Shown here in pieces: positions 26,922-36,607 of a DNA stretch of 64,000 nt. The notes beneath the pieces were generated by a model. That model was not told the origin of the DNA, made no database searches, and saw only the letters and a list, made by a program, of their open reading frames with translations. The number at the start of each line of letters is the position of its first letter. Within the stretch, counting starts at the first letter, position 1. Where the stretch lies: contig NZ_JASJOF010000002.1 in NCBI RefSeq assembly GCF_030163795.1, positions 248,001-312,000 on the forward strand, written 5' to 3'. The DNA comes from Roseicyclus marinus (lineage in GTDB: Bacteria; Pseudomonadota; Alphaproteobacteria; Rhodobacterales; Rhodobacteraceae). Made by a program: the position numbers and the translations under genes.

Positions 26922-29396
26922 TCAAAAAGGCACATCATCGGCGGCATCCGCGCTGACAAGGTAGCTGGCCAGCACCTTCTTCTCGCCCGCCTTGTCAAAG
27001 GCCACTTCCATCTTGTCGCCCTCGATCCCGATCACCGCGCCATAGCCGAATTTCTGGTGAAACACCCGGTCGCCCAAGCCAAAGACGCTGACGGCCTCGG
27101 CGTCGATCGTCATGTTCCGCGCCTCCGAGGGTTGGCGCAATCCCGGCCGGGTCTGATTCTGCTGCAAGCGCCGCCAACCCGGCGAGTTGTAGACATCGGC
27201 CCGCGCGGCGGCCTCGTGCAGCGCGCTGCCCTGCATCATTCCCGCCACGGGGCTCGCGCTCGACGACATGTTCTGGTGCCCGTGCAGCCCCGATGGCGTC
27301 AGCACCTCGACATGTTCGGCCGGCAATTCGTCGACGAAACGGCTCGCCATCTGGCTCTGCCACTGGCCATAGACGCGGCGGTTGCTGGCGAAACTGATGG
27401 TGCAGACCTCCTCGGCGCGCGTGATGCCCACATAGGCCAGCCGCCGTTCCTCCTCCAATCCCTTGACGCCGCTCTCGTCCATCGCGCGCTGGGACGGGAA
27501 AAGCCCATCCTCCCACCCCGGCAGGAAAACGGCGGGAAACTCCAACCCCTTGGCGGCATGGAGCGTCATCAGCGTGACCTTTTCCTCTTGGTCGTCGCTT
27601 TCATTGTCCATGATCAGGCTGACATGTTCGAGAAACCCTTGCAGGTTCTCGAAGCCTTCCAAGGCCTTGACCAGTTCCTTGAGGTTCTCGAGCCGCCCCG
27701 GCGCCTCGGGCGTCTTGTCGTTCTGCCACATCGCCGTGTAGCCCGACTCGTCCAAGATCTGCTCGGCCAGTTCGATATGGCTGATCCGTTCCGGGCTTGC
27801 GCCCTCGTCCTTAACCAGATCGTCGTCCGCCCCCGGCCCGACCGCCCGCAGACCGCCCAACATCAACCCGCGCCAGCGCGCCAACCCCTCGACGAAGGCG
27901 CGCAATTCACGGGCCCCCTTGCCGCCGATGGCACCCGTCTCGACCGCCAACCGAGCGCCCTCGACAAGGCTCACGCCATTGGATCGCGCCATGCGCTGGA
28001 TCACCTGCTGCGCCTTGTCGCCCAAGCCCCGCTTGGGCGTATTCACCACCCGCTCAAAGGCCAGATCGTCATCGGGACTGACCACCAGCCGGAAATAGGC
28101 CATGGCATCGCGGATCTCCAACCGCTCGTAGAAGCGCGGGCCACCGATCACGCGATAGGGCAGACCGATGGTCAGGAACCGATCCTCGAAGGCGCGCATC
28201 TGGTGCGACGCCCGGACAAGGATCGCGATGCCATCGGGGCTGACCGGGGCCATGCCGCGCGTGCCGCGCCCCATCGCCTCAATCTCTTCGCCGACCCAGC
28301 GCGCCTCTTCCTCGCCATCCCAATGGCCGATCAGGCGCACGCGCGCGCCGTCCTCGCCCACGCTGCGCAGCGATTTGCCCAGACGCTCGCGGTTATGCGC
28401 GATGACCCCGTTCGCGGCTTCCAGGATATGCATGGTCGAGCGGTAATTCTGTTCCAGCCGCACGACCTTGGCGCCCGGAAAATCCTTTTCGAAGCGCAGG
28501 ATGTTGCCCACCTCGGCCCCGCGCCAGCCATAGATCGACTGGTCATCGTCGCCCACCACGCAGATGTTGGAATGCCCCTGCGCCAAAAGCCTCAGCCACA
28601 GGTATTGGGCGACGTTCGTGTCCTGATACTCGTCGACCAGAATGTAGCGGAACCAGCGTTGGTATTGCGCCAAAAGGTCGGGATGCGCCTGAAAGATCGT
28701 GACCATGTGCAACAACAGATCGCCAAAATCGACGGCGTTCAGCTCCCGCAGACGAGTCTGGTACTGGGCGTAAAGCTCGGGGCCGCGATGGTTGAAGGCC
28801 CCCGCATCCGCCGCCGGCACCTTTTCGGGCGTCACCGCGCGGTTCTTCCACCCGTCGATGATCCCGGCCAATTGCCGCGCGGGCCAGCGTTTCTCGTCGA
28901 TCTCGGCGGCCAGGATCAGCTGTTTCATCAGCCGCACCTGGTCGTCGGTGTCGAGGATGGTGAAATTCGACTTCAACCCCGCCAGTTCCGCGTGGCGGCG
29001 CAACAGCTTCACGCAGATCGCGTGGAACGTGCCGAGCCACGGCATCCCCTCCACCGGCTGGCCCATCAGATTGGCGACCCGCAACTTCATCTCGCGCGCG
29101 GCCTTGTTGGTGAAGGTGACGGCAAGGATTTCATTGGGCCGCGCCGTGCCGGTCAGGAGCAGATGCGCGATCCGCGCGGTCAAGGCCCGCGTCTTGCCCG
29201 TGCCCGCACCCGCCAGCATCAGAACCGGCCCCTCCAGCGCCTCGACAGCCGCGCGCTGTTCGGGGTTCAACCCGTCCAGATAGGGCGTGGGCCGCGCGGC
29301 CATGGCTTGCGCGGACAAAGAACCAGCGGAAAGGGGACGGGCGGCGGCGGCCTCGAAGGCGTCCGACTCACCCATGTCGTCATCGAACCTGCTCAT
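26922..29396 (-). CDS. uvrD: ATP-dependent DNA helicase UvrD/PcrA
   Basis: Superfamily 1A 3'-5' DNA helicase for nucleotide excision repair, mismatch repair and removal of RecA filaments. Seen: Q-motif LNPEQRAAV, Walker A AGAGTGKTRAL, motif II VDEYQDTN, motif III GDDDQSIYGWRGA, LEQNYRST, TLHAAKGLEF and VGITRAEE in order. Length 824 aa is slightly longer than E. coli UvrD (720) because of an N-terminal and a C-terminal extension; the latter ends in a small beta domain (FGLGDRVFHQKFGYG). Upstream it carries a LexA-type box, so it should be SOS-induced. Confidence 0.95.
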   Translation of the reverse strand: MSRFDDDMGESDAFEAAAARPLSAGSLSAQAMAARPTPYLDGLNPEQRAAVEALEGPVLMLAGAGTGKTRALTARIAHLLLTGTARPNEILAVTFTNKAAREMKLRVANLMGQPVEGMPWLGTFHAICVKLLRRHAELAGLKSNFTILDTDDQVRLMKQLILAAEIDEKRWPARQLAGIIDGWKNRAVTPEKVPAADAGAFNHRGPELYAQYQTRLRELNAVDFGDLLLHMVTIFQAHPDLLAQYQRWFRYILVDEYQDTNVAQYLWLRLLAQGHSNICVVGDDDQSIYGWRGAEVGNILRFEKDFPGAKVVRLEQNYRSTMHILEAANGVIAHNRERLGKSLRSVGEDGARVRLIGHWDGEEEARWVGEEIEAMGRGTRGMAPVSPDGIAILVRASHQMRAFEDRFLTIGLPYRVIGGPRFYERLEIRDAMAYFRLVVSPDDDLAFERVVNTPKRGLGDKAQQVIQRMARSNGVSLVEGARLAVETGAIGGKGARELRAFVEGLARWRGLMLGGLRAVGPGADDDLVKDEGASPERISHIELAEQILDESGYTAMWQNDKTPEAPGRLENLKELVKALEGFENLQGFLEHVSLIMDNESDDQEEKVTLMTLHAAKGLEFPAVFLPGWEDGLFPSQRAMDESGVKGLEEERRLAYVGITRAEEVCTISFASNRRVYGQWQSQMASRFVDELPAEHVEVLTPSGLHGHQNMSSSASPVAGMMQGSALHEAAARADVYNSPGWRRLQQNQTRPGLRQPSEARNMTIDAEAVSVFGLGDRVFHQKFGYGAVIGIEGDKMEVAFDKAGEKKVLASYLVSADAADDVPF

Positions 29397-29436
29397 GTGC
29401 AGACGATATAGCCATCCGCTGCGCGTTTAAAGGTTT

Positions 29437-29451
29437 GTTCTTATAATGTTC
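29437..29451 (-). promoter_or_regulatory. Alphaproteobacterial LexA (SOS) box upstream of uvrD
   Basis: GTTC-TTATAAT-GTTC, an exact match to the GTTC-N7-GTTC direct repeat bound by alphaproteobacterial LexA, 41 bp before the uvrD ATG. The spacer contains a minus-strand -10-like ATTATAAG, so LexA would cover the promoter. Confidence 0.75.
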
Positions 29452-29585
29452 CGATTTCGCCTTTGGCAGGCGTTACAGTGCATATTTGTGGAAAGATGAA
29501 GGGACAGATCGTCTGCCCCTTGGGGATGGCATGAGGTGCGGCGCGGCTCTGGACAATTCCGCCGCTTAAGGTTGTCTTGCGCGCC

Positions 29586-30731
29586 ATGGACCTTCATGCA
29601 CGCTACCCCGCCCTTTCCGACCTCAAGGCCCGCGCGCGGCGCCGCATCCCGCATTTCGTCTGGGAATATCTCGACAGCGCGACCGGGGCCGAGACCAGCA
29701 CCATCCGCAACCGCGCCGCGCTCGACGCCGTGCTGTTCCGCCCCGCCGCGCTGCGGGGCGAGATCACACCAGACCTGTCCACCAACCTGATGGGCCGCAC
29801 CTATCCCGCGCCCTTCGGGATCGCACCCCTTGGCATGTCGGGGCTGATCTGGCCCGAGGCGGAACGCCTCCTTGCCCGCCATGGCGCGCGCGCGGGGATC
29901 CCCTACACGCTCTCGACCGTGGCCACCCGCACGCCCGAGGATCTGAAGGCCGAGATCGGCGACCAGGGCTGGTTCCAGATGTATCCGCCCCGCGCCCCCG
30001 AGATGCGCGACGACATGCTGCGCCGCGCCCTTGAGGCCGGATTTCACACCCTCGTCCTGACCGTGGATGTGCCCGCCGCCTCGCGCCGCGAACGCCAGAC
30101 GCGCGGCGGCCTCGTGCAGCCCCCGCGCCTGACGCCGCGCTTGCTGGCGCAAGTGGCGCTTTGCCCAGCCTGGGCCATCGGCATACAGGCGACGGGAATG
30201 CCGCGGATGCGCCTGATGGACAGCTATGCCGACCAGACCAAGACCGGGCCGCTGCCCTCGACCGCGCATGTGGGCTACCTTTTGCGCGCCGCCCCCGATT
30301 GGGAATACGTCCGTGCGCTTCGTGACGGCTGGCAGGGCAAGTTGGTGCTCAAGGGCGTGATGGAGGAAGAGGTGGCCGCCAAGGCAAAAGGCGCGGGCGT
30401 CGATGCCGTCTGGGTCTCGAACCATGCCGGCCGCCAGTTCGACGGCGCACCCGCAAGCCTCGATGTCCTTCCCGGCATCCGCGCCGCGACCGACCTGCCG
30501 ATCCTCTTCGACAGCGGCATCACCGGCGGGCTTGACGTGATGCGCGCCCTCGCGCTGGGGGCGGATTTCGTGATGATGGGCCGGCCGTGGCATTACGCGC
30601 TCGGCGCGCTGGGACGCGAAGGACCCGCCCATTGGCACGACATCCTTGTCAAGGACATGACCTCCAACATGGCGCAGATCGGCGCCAACAGCCTTTCCGA
30701 CCTGCCCGCACGGCTGGCCGGCAAGACCTGA
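29586..30731 (+). CDS. FMN-dependent alpha-hydroxy-acid dehydrogenase (LldD family)
   Basis: FMN enzyme of the L-lactate dehydrogenase/glycolate oxidase family, oxidising an L-2-hydroxy acid at the membrane. Seen: PFGIAPLGMSGL early in the barrel, LTVDVPAASRRERQTR, the lysine in LVLKGVM, and the catalytic VSNHAGRQFDGAP segment with the active-site His and Arg. Length 381 aa from ATG 29586; an in-frame TTG at 29577 is less likely. LldD is the closest match in length, but mandelate or glycolate oxidase activity cannot be excluded. Confidence 0.88.
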   Translation: MDLHARYPALSDLKARARRRIPHFVWEYLDSATGAETSTIRNRAALDAVLFRPAALRGEITPDLSTNLMGRTYPAPFGIAPLGMSGLIWPEAERLLARHGARAGIPYTLSTVATRTPEDLKAEIGDQGWFQMYPPRAPEMRDDMLRRALEAGFHTLVLTVDVPAASRRERQTRGGLVQPPRLTPRLLAQVALCPAWAIGIQATGMPRMRLMDSYADQTKTGPLPSTAHVGYLLRAAPDWEYVRALRDGWQGKLVLKGVMEEEVAAKAKGAGVDAVWVSNHAGRQFDGAPASLDVLPGIRAATDLPILFDSGITGGLDVMRALALGADFVMMGRPWHYALGALGREGPAHWHDILVKDMTSNMAQIGANSLSDLPARLAGKT

Positions 30732-30869
30732 GCGGGGCGCGCCCGCCCCACAGATTTCACCTGAAAACAAAGGCCCCGCAATCCGCGGCAGGGACGCACT
30801 CAACCGTTGCCGCAGTGCGGAATGCCCCTTACACAAGCATGAGTTGCAAGACGAAAGGCGCGTGTGCAG

Positions 30870-33800
30870 ATGGCCGAATTCAAGAAAATCCTCATCGCCA
30901 ACCGTGGCGAGATCGCGATCCGCGTCATGCGCGCGGCGAACGAACTGGGCAAGCGCACCGTCGCCGTCTACGCCGAAGAGGACAAGCTGAGCCTGCACCG
31001 CTTCAAGGCGGACGAAGCCTACAAGATCGGCGAAGGGCTGGGCCCCGTCGCGGCCTATCTCTCGATCCCGGAAATCATCCGCGTCGCCAAGGCGAGCGGC
31101 GCCGATGCGATCCATCCGGGCTACGGGCTTTTGTCCGAAAACCCCGATTTCGTCGACGCCTGCACCAAGGCGGGCATTACCTTCATCGGTCCCAAGGCCG
31201 AAACCATGCGCGCGCTGGGGGACAAGGCCAGCGCACGCCGCGTCGCGATCGAGGCGGGCGTGCCGGTCATCCCTGCGACCGACGTGCTCGGCGACGACAT
31301 GGAGACCATCGCACGGGAAGCCGCCGAGATCGGCTATCCCCTGATGCTCAAGGCCAGCTGGGGCGGCGGTGGCCGGGGCATGCGCCCGATCCAGTCGGAA
31401 AAGGAATTGGCCGAAAAGGTCCGCGAGGGCCGGCGCGAGGCCGAGGCCGCCTTCGGCAATGGCGAGGGCTATCTCGAAAAGATGATCCTGCGCGCCCGCC
31501 ACGTCGAGGTGCAGATCCTCGGCGACAGCCATGGCAACATCTACCACCTCTACGAGCGCGATTGCTCGGTTCAGCGCCGCAACCAAAAGGTCGTGGAACG
31601 CGCCCCCGCGCCCTACCTGTCCGAGGCCCAGCGCGAGGAAATCTGCATGCTGGGCAAGAAGATCTGCGAGCATGTGAATTACGAATGCGCGGGCACCGTC
31701 GAATTCCTGATGGATATGGAGACGGGCAAATTCTACTTCATCGAGGTGAACCCCCGTGTGCAGGTTGAACATACCGTAACCGAAGAGGTGACGGGCATCG
31801 ACATCGTGCGCGCCCAGATCCTCATCGCCGAAGGCAAGAGCCTGACCGAGGCGACGGGAACGGCCAGCCAATATGACGTGAAGCTGGACGGCCACGCGAT
31901 CCAGTGCCGGATCACGACCGAGGATCCGACCAACAATTTCATCCCCGATTACGGCCGCATCACCGCCTATCGCGGTGCGACGGGCATGGGCATCCGGCTG
32001 GACGGCGGCACGGCCTATTCGGGGGCGGTGATCACCCGGTATTACGACAGCCTTCTGGAAAAAGTCACTGCATGGGCGCCCACGCCCGAGGCGGCCATCG
32101 CCCGCATGGACCGCGCGCTGCGCGAATTCCGCATCCGGGGCGTGTCGACGAACATCGCCTTCGTCGAGAACCTGCTGAAACACCCGACCTTCCTGAACTA
32201 CCAGTACCACACGAAATTCATCGACCAGACGCCCGAGCTGTTCGATTTCAAGCCGCGCCGCGACCGCGCGACGCGCATCTTGACCTATATCGCCGACATC
32301 ACCGTGAACGGTCACCCCGAGACCGAGGGGCGCCCCCTGCCCGCCGCCCATGCGCGCGACCCCAAGCCCCCGGCGCTGCGCGCGGAAACCCCGCCCTCGG
32401 GCACCCGGAACCTGCTGGAACAGCACGGGCCCGAGGCGGTGGCGAACTGGATGAAGGAGCAGACGCGCCTTCTGATCACCGACACGACCATGCGCGACGG
32501 CCATCAATCGCTTCTGGCCACCCGGATGCGCTCGATCGACATGATCAAGGCCGCCCCCGCCTATGCCGCGAACCTGCCCGAACTCTTCAGCGTCGAATGC
32601 TGGGGCGGCGCGACCTTCGATGTCGCCTACCGCTTCTTGCAGGAATGCCCGTGGCAGCGCCTGCGCGACATCCGCGCGGCCATGCCCAACATCATGACCC
32701 AGATGCTTTTGCGCGGTGCGAACGGGGTGGGCTACACCAATTACCCCGACAACGTGGTGCAGGGCTTCGTCAAACAGGCGGCCGACAGCGGCGTCGACAT
32801 CTTCCGGGTCTTCGACAGCCTCAACTGGGTCGAGAACATGCGCGTCGCCATGGATGCCGTGCAGGACGCTGGCAAGATCTGCGAGGGCACGATCTGCTAT
32901 ACCGGCAATATCCTCGATCCCGACCGCGCCAAGTATGACCTCAAATACTACGTGAAAATGGCCAAGGAGCTGGAGGCCGCGGGCGCCCATGTATTGGGTC
33001 TCAAGGATATGGCGGGCCTTTTGAAACCGGCCTCTGCCGCCGTGCTGATCCCGGCGCTCAAGGATGCGGTGGACCTGCCCATCCATTTCCACACCCATGA
33101 CACGGCGGGCATCGCCTGCGGCACGATCCTTGCGGCCTCCGCGGCGGGCGTCGATGCGGTCGATTGCGCGATGGATGCGCTGTCGGGGAACACGTCACAG
33201 GCCACGCTCGGCACCATCGTCGAGGCGCTGCAATTCACCGACCGCGACACCGGCCTCGACATCAAGGCGATCCGCGAGATCAGCGATTACTGGGAGGCCG
33301 TCCGCGCCCATTACGCCGCGTTTGAATCCGGCATGCAGGCCCCGGCGTCGGAGGTCTATCTGCACGAGATGCCGGGCGGCCAGTTCACCAACCTCAAGGC
33401 GCAGGCGCGCTCCATGGGGCTGGAAGACCGCTGGCACGAGGTCGCCCAGACCTATGCCGATGTGAACCGGATGTTCGGCGATATCGTCAAGGTCACGCCC
33501 TCCTCCAAGGTGGTGGGCGACATGGCTCTGATGATGGTCTCTCAGGGCCTGACGCGCGACGACGTGGAAAACCCGGAAAAAGAGGTCGCTTTCCCGGATT
33601 CGGTCATCGACATGATGCGCGGCAATCTGGGCCAGCCGCCGGGCGGCTTTCCTCCCGGCATCCTGAAAAAGATCCTCAAGGACGAGGCGCCGGTGCTCGA
33701 CCGCCCCGGCCTGCGCGTGCCGCCGGTCGATCTCGACAAGACCCGCGCCGAGCTTTCCGACACGCTCGAGATGGAGGTCGATGGCGAGGATCTGATGGGC

Positions 33801-34310
33801 TATCTCATGTATCCCAAGGTCTTCACCGACTATGCCGCGCGCCACAAGGTCTATGGCCCGGTCCGCACCCTGCCCACCCGCACCTTCTTTTATGGGATGG
33901 AACCCGGCGAACAGATCGAGGCGGAAATCGACCCCGGCGTGACACTGGTGATCCAGCTTCAGGCCGTGGGCGAGACCACCGATGACGGCGAGGTCAAGGT
34001 CTTCTTCGAACTTAACGGCCAACCCCGGATGATCCGCGTCCCCAACCGCAAGATCGCGGCCAAGACCGTCAAGCGCGCCAAGGCAGAGACCGGCAACCCG
34101 GCCCATATCGGCGCGCCGATGCCGGGCGTCGTGGCCTCGGTCGCCGTCACGGCGGGGTCCAAGATCAAGACGGGCGATCTTCTACTAACCATCGAGGCGA
34201 TGAAGATGGAAACCGGCCTTCACGCCGAACGCGACGCGGTGGTCAAAGCCATCCATGTCACCCCCGGCGGCCAGATCGACGCCAAGGACCTGCTGATCGA
34301 ACTGGAATGA
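30870..34310 (+). CDS. pyc: Pyruvate carboxylase
   Basis: Biotin enzyme converting pyruvate and bicarbonate to oxaloacetate, the anaplerotic route used by many roseobacters. Seen in order: biotin carboxylase domain (KILIANRGEIAIRV; EVNPRVQVEHTVTEEV; about residues 1-460), carboxyltransferase barrel (TDTTMRDGHQSLLATRM, about 530-800), PYC_OADA domain, and a C-terminal biotinyl domain with EAMKMETG, the target Lys at about 1112. At 1146 aa it is full length. Start ATG 30870 (MAEFKKIL); a GTG two codons upstream (30864) sits closer to an AAAGG and may be used. Confidence 0.97.
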   Translation: MAEFKKILIANRGEIAIRVMRAANELGKRTVAVYAEEDKLSLHRFKADEAYKIGEGLGPVAAYLSIPEIIRVAKASGADAIHPGYGLLSENPDFVDACTKAGITFIGPKAETMRALGDKASARRVAIEAGVPVIPATDVLGDDMETIAREAAEIGYPLMLKASWGGGGRGMRPIQSEKELAEKVREGRREAEAAFGNGEGYLEKMILRARHVEVQILGDSHGNIYHLYERDCSVQRRNQKVVERAPAPYLSEAQREEICMLGKKICEHVNYECAGTVEFLMDMETGKFYFIEVNPRVQVEHTVTEEVTGIDIVRAQILIAEGKSLTEATGTASQYDVKLDGHAIQCRITTEDPTNNFIPDYGRITAYRGATGMGIRLDGGTAYSGAVITRYYDSLLEKVTAWAPTPEAAIARMDRALREFRIRGVSTNIAFVENLLKHPTFLNYQYHTKFIDQTPELFDFKPRRDRATRILTYIADITVNGHPETEGRPLPAAHARDPKPPALRAETPPSGTRNLLEQHGPEAVANWMKEQTRLLITDTTMRDGHQSLLATRMRSIDMIKAAPAYAANLPELFSVECWGGATFDVAYRFLQECPWQRLRDIRAAMPNIMTQMLLRGANGVGYTNYPDNVVQGFVKQAADSGVDIFRVFDSLNWVENMRVAMDAVQDAGKICEGTICYTGNILDPDRAKYDLKYYVKMAKELEAAGAHVLGLKDMAGLLKPASAAVLIPALKDAVDLPIHFHTHDTAGIACGTILAASAAGVDAVDCAMDALSGNTSQATLGTIVEALQFTDRDTGLDIKAIREISDYWEAVRAHYAAFESGMQAPASEVYLHEMPGGQFTNLKAQARSMGLEDRWHEVAQTYADVNRMFGDIVKVTPSSKVVGDMALMMVSQGLTRDDVENPEKEVAFPDSVIDMMRGNLGQPPGGFPPGILKKILKDEAPVLDRPGLRVPPVDLDKTRAELSDTLEMEVDGEDLMGYLMYPKVFTDYAARHKVYGPVRTLPTRTFFYGMEPGEQIEAEIDPGVTLVIQLQAVGETTDDGEVKVFFELNGQPRMIRVPNRKIAAKTVKRAKAETGNPAHIGAPMPGVVASVAVTAGSKIKTGDLLLTIEAMKMETGLHAERDAVVKAIHVTPGGQIDAKDLLIELE

Positions 34311-34374
34311 TCCCACATGGCGCCCCGGCCGGGCCATGTCCCGGTCGGCCGCGCGCAGCGCAAAGGGCCAAGTT

Positions 34375-34992
34375 GTGACCGACCTCCTGCTCTACGGCCA
34401 TGCCGACTCGGGCCATGCCTGCAAGGTGGCGCTGGCACTGTCCCTTGCGGGCCTGCCCCATGAGACGGTCACCGTCGACATCTGGGCCCCGGCCGAGACG
34501 CGGCCCGCGGCCTTTCTCGCAGCCAATCCCGCCGCCGAGGTGCCGGTCCTGATGATCGACGGCGCGGCCCATGTGCAATCGGGCGCAATCTTGCTGGAGC
34601 TTGCCACGCGCTTTGCCTGCCTCGGCGGCGACACCCCGCAAGGTCTGCGTCGGGGTCGCGAATTGCTCCTGTGGGAGGCGAACCGCATCGGCATGTGCCT
34701 GCCGCAACTCAAACAGGCCCGCCTGGACGACGGCCGTGGCTATCCGCCCGATGTGATCGACTGGCTGACCGCCCGCTACCGCACCGATTGTGCCCGCTTC
34801 GACCTCCTGCTGGGGGCGGGTCCGTTCTTTCACGGGCAGGCGCCCGGCATCGGCGATTGCGCCATCTGGGGCTATACCCAATGGCTCCCCGAGGCCGGGA
34901 TGACCCCCACGCCCGCGATGAAAGACTGGCTTGACCGGATGCGCGCCCTTCCCCAGATGCGCCCGCCCGCGGCCTTCTTTCCCCCCGCCTGA
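34375..34992 (+). CDS. Glutathione S-transferase family protein
   Basis: A 205-aa GST-like protein: N-terminal thioredoxin fold (LLLYGHADSGHACKVALAL, then AEVPVLMIDG with the cis-Pro) and an all-helical C-terminal domain (GPFFHGQAPGIGDCAIWG). Ser in DSGHAC sits where the activating residue is expected. Start is taken as GTG 34375 (MTDLLLYGH) after AAAGGGCC; the frame opens at 34336 with a basic stretch unlike the family. Substrate unknown. 64 bp after pyc. Confidence 0.8.
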   Translation: MTDLLLYGHADSGHACKVALALSLAGLPHETVTVDIWAPAETRPAAFLAANPAAEVPVLMIDGAAHVQSGAILLELATRFACLGGDTPQGLRRGRELLLWEANRIGMCLPQLKQARLDDGRGYPPDVIDWLTARYRTDCARFDLLLGAGPFFHGQAPGIGDCAIWGYTQWLPEAGMTPTPAMKDWLDRMRALPQMRPPAAFFPPA

Positions 34993-35044
34993 GACAGGCC
35001 GCGGCGGCCGCGCGAAAACCGCGCCCGGGGGCGCAAATTCCCCC

Positions 35045-35073
35045 TTGCACGCCCCCGCACTTGGCCCTAAACA
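35045..35073 (+). promoter_or_regulatory. Sigma-70 type promoter of tRNA-Gly
   Basis: TTGCAC at 35045-35050 and TAAACA at 35068-35073 with a 17-bp spacer, ending 13 bp before the tRNA 5' end. Confidence 0.7.
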
Positions 35074-35086
35074 CCGCCTCCACAGA

Positions 35087-35161
35087 GCGGGTGTAGCTCA
35101 GGGGTAGAGCATTACCTTGCCAAGGTAAGGGTCGTGAGTTCGAATCTCATCACCCGCTCCA
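35087..35161 (+). tRNA. tRNA-Gly (anticodon GCC)
   Basis: Full cloverleaf: acceptor GCGGGTG with CACCCGC, D-arm GCTC-AGGGGTA-GAGC, anticodon stem ACCTT/AAGGT with GCC at 35119-35121, T-arm with TTCGAAT, discriminator T and encoded CCA. Confidence 0.98.
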
Positions 35162-35166
35162 GTCGC

Positions 35167-35198
35167 AAGAAGCCGGGTCCGAAAGGTCCCGGCTTCTT
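35167..35198 (+). terminator. Rho-independent terminator after tRNA-Gly
   Basis: 11-bp perfect stem AAGAAGCCGGG/CCCGGCTTCTT, extended by two C-G pairs with a GAAA tetraloop inside, followed by CCGTTTC. It ends the tRNA transcript. The rest of the gap to the next gene (35200-35431) shows no gene. Confidence 0.75.
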
Positions 35199-35431
35199 CC
35201 GTTTCAGCCCCCCCCCTCATGCGGCCCCGGCCCTGCGCGTCCGGCTTGAACCCCGCCCCGATCCTGATAGCCTCGCACCCGTAGAACCAGCCTACCATCA
35301 GTGTGTAACCAGTCAGGTTCTCGTCATGCCCACATCCCCCCGGACCGTCCGGTGCCCCCAGCCCTCGTCCCGCCCGGCCTGACGCGCCGCGCCGGGACAG
35401 CACACCGCCCCCCGGCCCCGCGCCCGCATCC

Positions 35432-36544
35432 ATGACCGGCTCCACCCCGACCACGGGTCGAATCGCCCTCCTCGGCACGGTGGGCGTGCCCGCCCGCTAC
35501 GGCGGCTTCGAAACGCTCGCGACCGAGCTTATCCACGCCGCCGAAGCGCAGGGCCTCTCGGACAGGTTCACCGTCTGGTGCAGCGCCAAGCAAACCGGCC
35601 CCGAGCGTCCGGCAAGCTACCGAGGCGCGCATCTGCACTACCTCCCGCTGTCGGCCAATGGCGCGCAATCCATCGCCTATGACGCGCTGTCGCTGCGGCA
35701 GGCCGCGCAAACCGACCATGACGCGGCGCTGCTTCTGGGGGTCTCGGGGGCCATGGCCCTGCCCTTCATCCGCGCCCGCTCGCGCATGCGGATCATCGCC
35801 CATCTCGACGGCATCGAATGGCAGCGCCCCAAATGGGGCCGCCTCGCCCGCACCATCCTCCGGCGCTCCGAGGCGATGGCTGCCCGCCACGCCGATGTGA
35901 TCATCGCCGACAATCCCGAGATCGCCACCCATATCCGCCAAAGCTACGGCCGCGAGCCGGTCGAAATCGCCTATGGCCACGAACATGCGCTGTCCACAAC
36001 ACCCGCGCCCATCGACGATCTCGCCCTGCCGCCCGCCTATGCCTTCGCGCTGGCGCGCGCCGAACCCGAGAACAACCTCGCCACCATCCTCGCGGCCTTC
36101 ACCGAAAACCCGTCCCATCTGCCGCTCGTGGCCATGGCCAATTGGCAGGCGACGGGCCATGGCCGCGCGCTCCGCAGCCGCTACGCGGATCATCCCCATA
36201 TCCGCCTCCTCGACGCCGAATACGACCCCGGGCGCCTGCGCGCGATCCGCAGCCGCGCAACGCTCTACCTGCATGGCCATTCCGCCGGCGGCACCAACCC
36301 GGCCCTCGTCGAGATGATGGGGATCGGCCGCCCCGTCGCCGCTTGGGATTGCAGCTTCAACCGCGCGACCACCGGCGGGGCGGCAGCCTATTTCGACAGC
36401 GCCCGCAGTTTGCGGGCCCTGATCCCGGTCCTGACCGATCCGCGTCTCGCCCACGGCATGGCCGCCGAATTGCGCGCCATCGCCCGCCGCCGCTACCGTT
36501 GGCGCGATGTCACGCAGGCCTATTTCCACCTCCTCGGCCTCTGA
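35432..36544 (+). CDS. DUF1972 family glycosyltransferase
   Basis: A 370-aa GT-B type protein. Seen: N-terminal LLGTVGVPARYGGFETLATEL (the DUF1972/rhamnosyltransferase signature), HLDGIEWQRPKWG, IIADNPEIATHI, and a C-terminal nucleotide-sugar part with HSAGGTNPALVEMMGIGRPV. Relatives transfer rhamnose or similar sugars to lipid-linked polysaccharide precursors. It is not clustered with other polysaccharide genes; the sugar transferase at 43224 is 7 kb away. Start at ATG 35432. Confidence 0.85.
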   Translation: MTGSTPTTGRIALLGTVGVPARYGGFETLATELIHAAEAQGLSDRFTVWCSAKQTGPERPASYRGAHLHYLPLSANGAQSIAYDALSLRQAAQTDHDAALLLGVSGAMALPFIRARSRMRIIAHLDGIEWQRPKWGRLARTILRRSEAMAARHADVIIADNPEIATHIRQSYGREPVEIAYGHEHALSTTPAPIDDLALPPAYAFALARAEPENNLATILAAFTENPSHLPLVAMANWQATGHGRALRSRYADHPHIRLLDAEYDPGRLRAIRSRATLYLHGHSAGGTNPALVEMMGIGRPVAAWDCSFNRATTGGAAAYFDSARSLRALIPVLTDPRLAHGMAAELRAIARRRYRWRDVTQAYFHLLGL

Positions 36545-36607
36545 CGCGCCCTTTCCCCGCGCGCCCCCCGCGTCTATAGAACCCCCGAACCAGACGGAGC
36601 GGCCGCC

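Noticed and set aside
29427-33098. Open frame of 1223 codons on the minus strand opposite pyc and the FMN dehydrogenase
   Set aside because: It is the antisense of two clearly coding genes; long antisense frames are expected with this GC-rich codon use. Its translation is His/Gly/Arg-rich with no domain.
35134-35382. 82-codon plus-strand frame after tRNA-Gly
   Set aside because: Begins inside the tRNA and crosses its terminator; no domain.
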